From Variovorax sp. PCZ-1 (lineage in GTDB: Bacteria; Pseudomonadota; Gammaproteobacteria; Burkholderiales; Burkholderiaceae_C), in assembly GCF_018413605.1 (NCBI RefSeq), contig NZ_JAHCDN010000001.1:124001-188000 (forward strand): a stretch of 64,000 bases of DNA, given 5' to 3'. Below are positions 45,040 through 52,691 of this stretch, one piece after another. Within the stretch, counting starts at the first letter, position 1; each line of letters opens with the position of its first letter. The translations under genes and the position numbers were made by a program. The notes below the pieces were generated by a model, which had not been told where the DNA came from, did no database searches, and saw only the letters and a list, made by a program, of their open reading frames with translations.

Positions 45040-46479
45040 CTAACCAAACAGCCCATGTAGATACCAACCTGGTTGCTCCACTAGGCGTTCTCTGAATACC
45101 CAGAGCAGGCCGGCATGCGCATTCCAAGCGATGAAGTAATCGCGGGCGACTGACTCAGGTGCTGAATCTTTGGAAGATTTAGGTGATGCCTCTTTGTTGG
45201 TAGTTCGCTTGCGACCGGCATCCACCAGCAAACTCGCCTCGATGCGCTCTGGTCCTTGAATCAGCTTGAGTGCGCCTTGGTAGTAGGGCTTGTCATCACG
45301 CACCAGCAAGCGCAATGGCTTGGGCATCAGCCATGCGGGACGAAACAAATCTGGTGAATGCTGGACTGGCTTGGCCTTCTCGGTGCTGTCCATGGGCAAA
45401 GTCGCACTCACCCAGCGTTGCGCTGCTTCAGGCCGATGATCGGCTCTCAGTACCGGGCGACGAATCGCATCTGCGCCTAGCTTGCTGGCCACGCGCTCAA
45501 TGAAGTAATGCAAAGGCTCGCCATGTACCTGCTCGTCAGGCAACAAGCTGGTCGTGACCTCTGGCAACGGCTCGCAGCGCAGCGAGCGCAGCAGCAAAGT
45601 GTGGGTAGGTGCCGGCAGCTCGATGCGATCCAGATGCTCAGCGAGCAAGCGCTCCAAATGCTTGATGTCTTGCGTAGGCTGCGCCGTCTGCAAAATGAAT
45701 TCACCTTGCGGTGGCGCGTTACGCCGGATATCGAGCAACCAAGTGAACTGACAAGCCACAATACCTTGATGCCGAGCGCGCAGCCACGCTTGTAGAAGCT
45801 TGAGCTGGCGTGAAGCTGTAAACAATAAGCCCTGGGCGTTTTCGACATTGGCCAACAACTCATGCTGAACGGAGAATACTTCAGGCACGGTCAGCCATGT
45901 GTAGGTCTCTGGCTTGCGCCCATAAGCCTTATCCAATGCATCGAGCAAACCAGAGCCAAAGCGACGCGTGATCCCGCCGCGCGGCATGACTGATAGCTGC
46001 CCCCAAGAATTGCAGCCCATTTGAGACAAAGTATCCAGATGCGGCCATGCCGCCACGAGTGTGTGAAGTGGTAAGTCATCCATCTGCCGCGCAGGCTGAC
46101 CGCCCTGCCGTGAATACAGTCTGGCCAGCGCCACTAGGCCAGTCGAGCCAGTAGCAAGCTGATCTACCCCCAGCTCCTTTCCTTGTGTTCGCAGAAGTTC
46201 AAGCAAGCGCTTCAAGCCACCCCACAAGCGTAGGCTCGCAGCCGTTTCCATCAGCACGGCATCCCAAGCACGCTCGCGCAGGCTGGCGTGAACGCAGGTC
46301 ACATGCGGCGTGAACTGCAATGCCCAATGTGCCAGCTCTGCTGTTGAGCTAACGACTACGGGCGTGGCGGGCTGCTCGCTTGAGGGCTCGCTCGGGGATA
46401 TTGCTGGCGGGTTGGGGTGAGTTGATCTTGGGGATGTGGATAAGGGGAGGTAGGACGGTAGGAGTGCAATCCAAGCCAT
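45040..46479 (-). CDS. imuB: ImuB, Y-family polymerase-like mutasome protein
   Basis: A 479-residue catalytically silent Y-family homologue that tethers ImuA and DnaE2 to the beta clamp. It starts MAWIALLPSYLPL, the usual ImuB opening, and has LMETAASLRLWGGLKRLLELL and LGADAIRRPVLRADHRPEAA. The polymerase carboxylates of DinB are not seen, as in other ImuB proteins. It overlaps imuA by 131 nt, an unusually long overlap, and is followed by dnaE2 after 20 nt. The C-terminus ends GWYLHGLFG. Confidence 0.92.
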   Translation of the reverse strand: MAWIALLPSYLPLSTSPRSTHPNPPAISPSEPSSEQPATPVVVSSTAELAHWALQFTPHVTCVHASLRERAWDAVLMETAASLRLWGGLKRLLELLRTQGKELGVDQLATGSTGLVALARLYSRQGGQPARQMDDLPLHTLVAAWPHLDTLSQMGCNSWGQLSVMPRGGITRRFGSGLLDALDKAYGRKPETYTWLTVPEVFSVQHELLANVENAQGLLFTASRQLKLLQAWLRARHQGIVACQFTWLLDIRRNAPPQGEFILQTAQPTQDIKHLERLLAEHLDRIELPAPTHTLLLRSLRCEPLPEVTTSLLPDEQVHGEPLHYFIERVASKLGADAIRRPVLRADHRPEAAQRWVSATLPMDSTEKAKPVQHSPDLFRPAWLMPKPLRLLVRDDKPYYQGALKLIQGPERIEASLLVDAGRKRTTNKEASPKSSKDSAPESVARDYFIAWNAHAGLLWVFRERLVEQPGWYLHGLFG

Positions 46480-47341
46480 GATGCGCCTTCACGCTCATTG
46501 CTGGCCCTTCTGCGGCGCGCTCATTGCCAAAGAGCAAGTGATCGGGCAATAGCCCAATTACCTGCGAGCGCGGGGTCATCCGAAACACGGGGGATGTCTG
46601 CGATGTTGTAGATATAGACGGCGCTGTTTGAGAGCGTCGCTTGCGTGCTTGCAGCAAAGCACGAAAGGAGGGGGAAAGTAAATCAATTTGGACAGTCACT
46701 TGGCCAGCACTGCCACGGCACTTGAGGATTTCTACCTCAGCGTGCAAGGCATCCAAGCGAGTGAGCACCATGCGCAGTGAAGCTGGTGAGCTATGCTCGC
46801 GGGCAGTGAGCGGGCGCACGACAAACAGCAGCACTTGGGATTGACTAGCAGCTAGTTGAAGGCGGCGCAAAGCCTCTGTTGGAGCGCGAGGCAACCAAGC
46901 GATGACAGCAGCAACTTCTGAGCAATGCAACGCCTGCTCCGCAGCCCAACAAGCGCGCTGCTGGGCTTGTGCGTGAGCACTGGAGTCCACACGCAACACA
47001 TCGCCCGGTGATATTCCTGCTATGCCCCAAGCAAGCAGATAGGGCTCGAACGGTGGATTGATAAGAACGAGCTTTGGTGAGCGTTTGGTTGGTTTTGGTG
47101 TCAGAGTTGACAGTAAACCGGGCAAGATCAGCGACCATTCACCGCTCGAGCCTTGTGCGCAGATCAATTCGGTGAGTTGACCCTCTGGCCAGCCACCGGC
47201 TGGTAAAGCCGAGTCCAGCGCCTCGGAACCTGTCGATAAGCCCTTCGATGAGGCGGTTGTCGTTCCTAACAACTCGCGTGCGTGCCAAATCTTGTTTCCT
47301 TGAAACAGGCTTGAAAGATCAGAGGTGGCGAGGGCAGACAT
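46349..47341 (-). CDS. imuA: ImuA, RecA-like mutasome protein
   Basis: A 330-residue RecA-superfamily protein that works with ImuB and DnaE2. It has SSLFQGNKIWHARELLG, STGSEALDSALPAGGWPEGQLTELI and LVLINPPFEPYLLAWGIAG, all typical of ImuA. I chose the ATG at 47341 because a near-perfect LexA box lies at 47352-47371; the frame upstream of that start would run through the operator. The 3' end overlaps imuB. SOS induction is expected. Confidence 0.93.
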   Translation of the reverse strand: MSALATSDLSSLFQGNKIWHARELLGTTTASSKGLSTGSEALDSALPAGGWPEGQLTELICAQGSSGEWSLILPGLLSTLTPKPTKRSPKLVLINPPFEPYLLAWGIAGISPGDVLRVDSSAHAQAQQRACWAAEQALHCSEVAAVIAWLPRAPTEALRRLQLAASQSQVLLFVVRPLTAREHSSPASLRMVLTRLDALHAEVEILKCRGSAGQVTVQIDLLSPSFRALLQARKRRSQTAPSISTTSQTSPVFRMTPRSQVIGLLPDHLLFGNERAAEGPAMSVKAHHGLDCTPTVLPPLIHIPKINSPQPASNIPERALKRAARHARSR

Positions 47342-47351
47342 GCCCTTAATA

Positions 47352-47371
47352 TACTGTATATTACAACAGTA
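47352..47371 (-). promoter_or_regulatory. LexA (SOS) box of the imuA-imuB-dnaE2 operon
   Basis: TACTGTATATTACAACAGTA contains CTGT-N8-ACAG and departs little from the enterobacterial consensus. It ends 10 nt before the imuA start on the coding strand, so bound LexA would block the promoter. It abuts the stop codon of the upstream hydrolase gene. Confidence 0.93.
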
Positions 47372-47372
47372 T

Positions 47373-48605
47373 TCAACTGGAGTACCAATCAAAGATTTCT
47401 TCAAATGCGCGTGGATCGTTGTACAGCCGACTATGGAATATAGGGCCGCTTAAAAAAGGAATGGCTGCTCTCACGTTGTCTAGAAATCCACCGCTATTCA
47501 GTGGCAAAGGACGAGCTGTGATGAGAGAAGTATTAATTTGCGGCAAACGCTGGGTTTGGATGTCCAGCCACGCAAAGTCAGAGAAGCGATATGTGCCTGT
47601 AGCTATGACACGAATAACTGACAGCAATGCGGCGAAGCCAATGAGCAATAGAGGTACAAGCAACATTGCTAGCCCGCCTAACTGCATAGCGGGCATAGCA
47701 CCAGCTATGGCACGAGCTTCTGCGCTATTTGCAGCACCATCCATACCACGAGACCAACCAAACCAAAAAGTACCGACCGCCGCGATAACAGTGACGGCCG
47801 GCAGCCCATAACGCGTTGCCACGAAAACAACGTGATGGGCCCACTCAACCATCGTTCTGGCTGCATTGAGTCCCCAATAAGCCTCATCAGGAGCAAGCCA
47901 CATACACAGCGTTCTGATTGATGTTGGTTGCAGAGCTTCCCATCGGCTGCTTGCTATTTGCTGACCAGCATATTTCGCACCGATTCTTGATACTCCAACA
48001 ACAAACATGATGGCTAATGTCATGAAGATCGCTGCGACCGCCCCGCCGAAAGATGATGTAACGCGCCCGATGGACGAAACAGAAGAAGGAAAAGATGGGA
48101 ACCAATCAATCACTTGGCCTAGCCATGTAAGGGGTAAATACTCAAGCAGCCGAGCAAGGTTCGCCATCACGAATCCACTGAAAGTAGCAAAAATTGCAAT
48201 CAGTGCGCCCGACAACATCCAAAAAATTGGAGCAGTAGAACGCAACCTCACGTGAAAAAATGGCGAGGCCAAACAAACCACGCCAGCACGCAAATGGTCG
48301 GGTATGGCGTGTGCTGCTCTAAGAATGATGTTGCCGCCATGGCTATGTCCAACAAGCAGTACCCGAGAATCAGGGTCTTCCGACACCAATGTTTCAAGGT
48401 GCTCTGCTAGATCATTAGCAGCCTGTACCCTAGCAGCATGAGTGTTAGCGCCTGTCCATCTGAAATTTGAGAGACTGACTGCGCCTGGCTCTAACCGAAG
48501 CAAGGACTTGGCCAAAGGTGAATCTGAATCAACCCATGTGGCGTCATTCGCAAATGTGCCATGTACCAGAACACAATGCAGTCTAGTAGCAACTGATCTC
48601 TCCAT
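47373..48605 (-). CDS. Membrane-anchored alpha/beta hydrolase
   Basis: A 410-residue protein with an alpha/beta-hydrolase start (LHCVLVHGTFANDATW) and nucleophile elbow VGHSHGGN (Ser88). His391 in FHSRLYNDP is a candidate catalytic His and Asp240 a candidate acid. Four hydrophobic segments lie at about 126-150, 187-206, 265-284 and 308-333, splitting the hydrolase, which suggests activity at a membrane. It lies 32 nt after the Pro-repeat gene on the same strand, probably one operon. A lipase-like defence effector is possible but not shown. Confidence 0.65.
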   Translation of the reverse strand: MERSVATRLHCVLVHGTFANDATWVDSDSPLAKSLLRLEPGAVSLSNFRWTGANTHAARVQAANDLAEHLETLVSEDPDSRVLLVGHSHGGNIILRAAHAIPDHLRAGVVCLASPFFHVRLRSTAPIFWMLSGALIAIFATFSGFVMANLARLLEYLPLTWLGQVIDWFPSFPSSVSSIGRVTSSFGGAVAAIFMTLAIMFVVGVSRIGAKYAGQQIASSRWEALQPTSIRTLCMWLAPDEAYWGLNAARTMVEWAHHVVFVATRYGLPAVTVIAAVGTFWFGWSRGMDGAANSAEARAIAGAMPAMQLGGLAMLLVPLLLIGFAALLSVIRVIATGTYRFSDFAWLDIQTQRLPQINTSLITARPLPLNSGGFLDNVRAAIPFLSGPIFHSRLYNDPRAFEEIFDWYSS

Positions 48606-48637
48606 TGGTATTCGCGCTTCTTGGCAAACGATGCGTA

Positions 48638-49360
48638 CTAGCCTTTTGGAAACTCAACAGTTGGTGGAGCCGGGGTAGGCGTTGCTTTGTTATGCGGACT
48701 TGGCGCAGGCGGTGGCTCTTTTGGTGCGCTTGGTGGAGCAGGGGTAGGCTTTGGTTTGTTATGCGGATTTGGCGCAGGTGGTGGCTCTTTCGGTAATTTC
48801 GGTGGGCCGTAATCAGGCTTGGGCTCATTGTGCGGATTCGGAGCGGGTGTTGGTTCTTCAGGAACGCTCGGCGGAGCGGGGTCAGGTTGTGGCGTGTTGT
48901 GAGGATTTGGCGCAGGCTTATCTTTAGCTTTCTTGGGCTCGTCGTCGGCTCCAGCTTTCGGATGAGGTTGTCCTTTGTCCACAGGCTTCTTCATGCCTGG
49001 TGGTAACTCTTGGTCGCCTATTTTTGAAGGTGCTGTGGCAGTAAGAAAGGCGCCGACCACACCCAAAAAAACCTCGCTGCCAATGCCCAATTTTGCAGAA
49101 AGAACAGCAATCGCTTGAGACCCCAAATCTAGAGCCAAAGACGTTGCGGCCTCCTGCGTGAAGTTCTTGGCAACGTCATTAGGATCATCAGTTAGTCCCT
49201 TTGCTACAAGCTCTGCATCTCCAATTAGCCCGCGAAGGCCATAACCACCAAACAGCACTTGTGAATATATTTGGCCCTTGCCTTCGCCGTACTTTGCAAT
49301 TAAACCGGCTGTGGCGATGGTTTTCAAGGCTTCTTTTGATGCATCTAAATTCTCGGACAT
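48638..49360 (-). CDS. Cargo protein with four 23-residue Pro-rich repeats
   Basis: A 240-residue protein. Residues 1-115 are helical with a hydrophobic stretch (FLGVVGAFLTATA). After a charged linker the motif APNPHN or APSPHN recurs at 150, 173, 196 and 219, a strict 23-residue period (P-A-P-N-P-H-N-x-P-x-P ... PP ... P-x-E-P). This looks like an extended spacer or a binding scaffold. It precedes the hydrolase gene by 32 nt on the same strand. I do not recognise the family. Confidence 0.6.
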   Translation of the reverse strand: MSENLDASKEALKTIATAGLIAKYGEGKGQIYSQVLFGGYGLRGLIGDAELVAKGLTDDPNDVAKNFTQEAATSLALDLGSQAIAVLSAKLGIGSEVFLGVVGAFLTATAPSKIGDQELPPGMKKPVDKGQPHPKAGADDEPKKAKDKPAPNPHNTPQPDPAPPSVPEEPTPAPNPHNEPKPDYGPPKLPKEPPPAPNPHNKPKPTPAPPSAPKEPPPAPSPHNKATPTPAPPTVEFPKG

Positions 49361-49410
49361 AAGACCTCACTGGTATGAACTTTTCTCAGATAGTTTGAGC
49401 ATACGTAACA

Positions 49411-49929
49411 CTACTGCCCCGATTTGCTAGCAGCTCTAAAGTCCCAAGGCGCGACAGGCGCCGCATTGCTCCACAATCCTGTTCTTGCTCCACGGGCTAC
49501 ATCCTCGGCAGCAGCATAGGCAGCCCGATCGGCTTGCGATTGCTCGTTGGCATACTTCTTATAGTGCCAAGCCATGCCTAGTTTGATTTGGCGTAGGTTG
49601 CAATCGACTCCAGCAACGAGAATTTTGCCGACCTTTCGTTCGTAGCGATCTACCTTGTCCCAATCAACAACTACGTCTCTGCCAAACGCGCAGTCTGACA
49701 AGGTTTCTTTGCTTCGATCGCCAAACGCCTGTTTCTTTTCTGGCGCATCAATGCCACCTAGTCTGATTTTGTGCTGTACTTTCTGGGCATCGAGCACAGT
49801 TACCGTGTCGCCATCAGCTATTGCAACGACGCGCCCTTGCAGGTTCTCAGCTTGGCTACTAACTGCCCAAAAGAGAGCCGAAGCGCAGGCCACATTGCGG
49901 TATAGATTAAGGCGATTTTTGTTCAGCAT
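49411..49929 (-). CDS. Secreted thermonuclease-family (SNase-like) nuclease
   Basis: A 172-residue staphylococcal-nuclease-fold protein from the ATG at 49929, with a signal peptide ending SSQA-EN. The active-site pattern is visible: VVAIADGDTVTVL, IRLGGIDAPEKKQAFGDRSKETL, YERKVGKILVAGVDCNLRQIKLGMAWHY and ARGARTGLW. The product is likely periplasmic or released and cuts nucleic acids. It is on the same strand as the next two genes but is not clearly linked to them in function. Confidence 0.85.
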   Translation of the reverse strand: MLNKNRLNLYRNVACASALFWAVSSQAENLQGRVVAIADGDTVTVLDAQKVQHKIRLGGIDAPEKKQAFGDRSKETLSDCAFGRDVVVDWDKVDRYERKVGKILVAGVDCNLRQIKLGMAWHYKKYANEQSQADRAAYAAAEDVARGARTGLWSNAAPVAPWDFRAASKSGQ

Positions 49930-50158
49930 GGACGATCTTTGGCAGTTTGGGAGTTCATTCGTGTCGTTATAAGCATGCTTATAACGAGTTGGCACTTCTT
50001 TTTCACACGCTTCTACACAGTTCTGGGTAGAACTCAAGGAGGTGGCTAGGCCGGCGGCCTTTTTGTACTACAGAGCCATTTGCCTATCCACTAGACATGC
50101 TTACGCATTTGAGATAACCTGATTGTAGAAACAATTGGTTAACTTTTGGAGGAATTTC

Positions 50159-50620
50159 ATGCAATCAGCGCTCAGGGCTACGTTGATAGCTTTAATGTTG
50201 TTGATGGTGGGTTGTGCCGCAACGGTGCGGTCTTACCAACAGGGATGCGAGCAGCGTTTTGCTGGCTTCCTTGAGATGTGCGATTGCCTTCGCAGTGCCG
50301 TCAATGCAGATCCGCGCTTGGCCAGTAGTACCGATTACAGAGTCAATACTTACCTTCAAGCGATGGATGAATTGTCCGCAGCAGTGGAAGCCAAAGCGAT
50401 TGAAGAGCGCACCGCTCGGCTCAAGCTAAGCGATATCTACATGCGCTTGGTGCGTGGCGAAACCATCGCTCCAACAGGCGGTTCGACAGCAGGCGGTAGT
50501 GGATCGAGTTCGAATGCTCCATGCGTTACAGGTTATTGCGGCCCGGTAAACGTGCAGGGCTACTACCGCAAAGATGGGACATATGTACGACCGCATACCC
50601 GTAGCCGAGGCAGGAAGTAG
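50159..50620 (+). CDS. Small lipoprotein, cargo
   Basis: A 153-residue predicted lipoprotein with the lipobox LLMVGCAA. The start at 50159 is preceded by GGAGGAATTTC, a strong ribosome-binding site; a start at 50135 lacks one. The body has a helical region (LQAMDELSAAVEAKAIEERTARLKL) and a Gly/Ser linker, then CVTGYCGPVNVQGYYRKDGTYVRPHTRS, a tail common in surface proteins of unknown role. It is divergent from the SNase gene. No function assigned. Confidence 0.6.
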   Translation: MQSALRATLIALMLLMVGCAATVRSYQQGCEQRFAGFLEMCDCLRSAVNADPRLASSTDYRVNTYLQAMDELSAAVEAKAIEERTARLKLSDIYMRLVRGETIAPTGGSTAGGSGSSSNAPCVTGYCGPVNVQGYYRKDGTYVRPHTRSRGRK

Positions 50621-50706
50621 CACTTGTACTTTTTCATGAACACTGGGCTGAGGCTGACCCGCTACAACGTTTACTCATATGGATTTTTTCAACTTAAGGG
50701 AAAGTT

Positions 50707-51099
50707 ATGACGACTAAAAAACGTGCATTTGTTAGTTTCGATTACGACAATGATGCGGGTGTAAAAGCTATGCTGATTGGTCAAGCAAAAAACGACGACA
50801 GTCCATTTGATTTCAAAGACTCTTCGGTGAAGGAGCATCTCACCGGCGATTGGAAAGAAAAAGTGAGACGACGGATGGATAACGTGGATGTTGTGATAGT
50901 CCTGTGTGGCGAGAAAACCCACACAGCAACAGGTGTTGCAGCAGAGCTGGAGATAGCTCAAGAAAAAAGAATTCCTTACTTTTTACTTGCAGCATACCCT
51001 GATAAGACGTGCACCAAACCTAGAGGTGCATCAACAACAGATAAGTTGTACAAGTGGACATGGGACAACCTCAAGGCACTCATCGGCGGTGCTCGATAG
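50707..51099 (+). CDS. ThsB-like TIR (MTH538-type) protein
   Basis: A 130-residue TIR-like protein of the MTH538/ThsB class. The start KKRAFVSFDYDNDAG, then LIGQAKNDDSPFDFKDSSVKE, VDVVIVLCGEKTHTATGVAAELEIAQE and PYFLLAAYP, is the pattern of Thoeris ThsB. The candidate catalytic Glu is E80 or E82 in VAAELEIA. In Thoeris such proteins sense phage and make a cyclic ADP-ribose isomer. The caspase gene begins 9 nt after its stop, so the two are coupled. No SIR2-type ThsA is nearby. Confidence 0.85.
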   Translation: MTTKKRAFVSFDYDNDAGVKAMLIGQAKNDDSPFDFKDSSVKEHLTGDWKEKVRRRMDNVDVVIVLCGEKTHTATGVAAELEIAQEKRIPYFLLAAYPDKTCTKPRGASTTDKLYKWTWDNLKALIGGAR

Positions 51100-51108
51100 A
51101 AAGCAAGT

Positions 51109-52089
51109 ATGCGCAAAGCTCTTATTGTTGGTATCAACTACTACTGCTCGGTTAGTTCTTTATATGGATGTGTCGACGATGCACATGCGGTACGAGCTAT
51201 TCTTGAGCGAAACAGTGACGGCACGGTTAATTTCAGTACTGTTCTCTTAACTGGGACCGGGCCCACAGACTTGGTTAATCGAGCGACACTGAGGGCAAGG
51301 CTTCAAGACCTCTTCGATGGTTCTGGTAATTTTGAAACCGCCCTGTTCTATTTTGCTGGTCATGGTCACGTCGAAAGCACGGGTGGTTATCTGCTGGCGA
51401 GCGATACAAGTTCCGGTAACGATGGCCTTTCCCTGAGTGATGTTTTAACTTTTGCCAATCAGTCTAAGGCCAGAAACCGTATCATTATTCTTGATAGCTG
51501 CCACTCGGGCAGCGCAGGAGCATCGTTAATAGCATCTGATTTTGCGGAAGTAAAAGAAGGAACGACTATCCTTACGGCATCAACAGCCTCTCAATATGCA
51601 AACGAGCAAAACGGTGCGGGTGTGTTCACAACGCTTTTGGTTGATGCACTCAGTGGAGCCGCTGGTAATCTTGTCGGTGAAGTTACACCAGGCAGCATCT
51701 ATGCTCATATCGATCAATCACTAGGGCCTTGGGATCAGCGCCCTGTCTTTAAGACAAATGTCCAGAATTTTGTCTCCCTGCGTCGAGTGCAACCTCCTAT
51801 AGCTCTGACGGAACTACAGAGAATTACTGAATTCTTCCCAGTTCACGGACAGGATTTTCCACTTGATCCTACGTTTGAACCAGAGCGACAAGCAGGAGAG
51901 GCTTCAATACCGCCGCCTGATCCCTTAAACACCGCTAAGTTTGCGATCCTTCAGAAATATAACCGTGTGGGGTTGGTTGTGCCTGTAGATGCTCCACATA
52001 TGTGGCATGCAGCGATGGGTAGCAAGGCTTGTCGCCTTACTGTTTTAGGGGAGCACTATCGCCGCCTGCGAGAAAAGGGACGTATTTAG
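51109..52089 (+). CDS. Caspase-like protease, probable Thoeris effector
   Basis: A 326-residue peptidase C14 family protein. The catalytic His85 is in [11 protein letters not shown] and Cys131 in [13 protein letters not shown]; the start [11 protein letters not shown] is typical. After about residue 230 a separate C-terminal domain has [28 protein letters not shown] and [22 protein letters not shown]. Type IV Thoeris, described recently, couples a TIR protein to a caspase that is switched on by N7-cADPR. The gene order TIR-caspase here fits that. The C-terminal domain is the likely sensor (inference). Confidence 0.82.
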   Translation: MRKALIVGINYYCSVSSLYGCVDDAHAVRAILERNSDGTVNFSTVLLTGTGPTDLVNRATLRARLQDLFDGSGNFETALFYFAGHGHVESTGGYLLASDTSSGNDGLSLSDVLTFANQSKARNRIIILDSCHSGSAGASLIASDFAEVKEGTTILTASTASQYANEQNGAGVFTTLLVDALSGAAGNLVGEVTPGSIYAHIDQSLGPWDQRPVFKTNVQNFVSLRRVQPPIALTELQRITEFFPVHGQDFPLDPTFEPERQAGEASIPPPDPLNTAKFAILQKYNRVGLVVPVDAPHMWHAAMGSKACRLTVLGEHYRRLREKGRI

Positions 52090-52124
52090 CGGGTGGATTC
52101 GACTTCATTGCTTTGGAGGTTACA

Positions 52125-52580
52125 GTGAAAGAAAGACAGCATCACTTTTTTATAAGTTATAGATGGGCTCAATACAAAAGTGAAGCTAAAGCGCTTTTCG
52201 AATTGGCCAAGAGTCAGGGCTTTTCATGCTGGATTGACCAAGAGAATTTATTCGTCCCAGAGCAAGGTTCTACGCAATCTAACAACTTGCTACTTGCGAA
52301 TCATCTTAGTAATGCGATGAGTTCTTGCGACTATGTGATCTTTTTCGAAACCGTAATGCAGCTAATGCTGGTTATGAACGGCCGACCTCAGAGACATTTG
52401 TCGTGGCAAGAGCAAGAGTTAGGTATGGCAGAGCAGAAACGCCTAGTCACTTTATATCATTCGTCCGCTCCGCGATCGCTTGCATTTGGAGTTAGTGACA
52501 GTTCTGAGCACTACCGTGACTTGGCGCATGCGCTTGAAATAACCGTTGCCAAGTTTTATGGTGGTAAGCAAAATATGTAG
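52125..52580 (+). CDS. Second TIR-domain protein of the cassette
   Basis: A 151-residue classical TIR protein, different from the ThsB-like one. It opens HHFFISYRWAQYKSEAKALFELAKSQGFSCWID (beta-A and BB-loop region), has AMSSCDYVIFFET, then LSWQEQELGMAEQKRLVTLY, whose Glu96/Glu98 are candidate catalytic residues. I chose the GTG at 52125 because GGAGG lies 5 nt before it. It follows the caspase gene by 35 nt on the same strand. It may be a second sensor that makes the same signal. Confidence 0.78.
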   Translation: MKERQHHFFISYRWAQYKSEAKALFELAKSQGFSCWIDQENLFVPEQGSTQSNNLLLANHLSNAMSSCDYVIFFETVMQLMLVMNGRPQRHLSWQEQELGMAEQKRLVTLYHSSAPRSLAFGVSDSSEHYRDLAHALEITVAKFYGGKQNM

Positions 52581-52691
52581 TGTTTGGCCAAATAAGTGGT
52601 GGCGCTTGGAGCTAGCCGAGCCGCTTTACTGGACTTGTAGTTATCACCTCAAGTGCTCAAACGTTAGTTTGGCTTTATTCTGGAAGGTGTA

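Noticed and set aside
48638-48910. DNA-level tandem repeats as a CRISPR or minisatellite
   Set aside because: The periodic DNA encodes 23-residue Pro-rich protein repeats in one open frame; there are no spacers.
50707-52580. Type I or II Thoeris
   Set aside because: There is no SIR2-SLOG ThsA and no Macro-TM effector near the TIR genes; the neighbour is a caspase.
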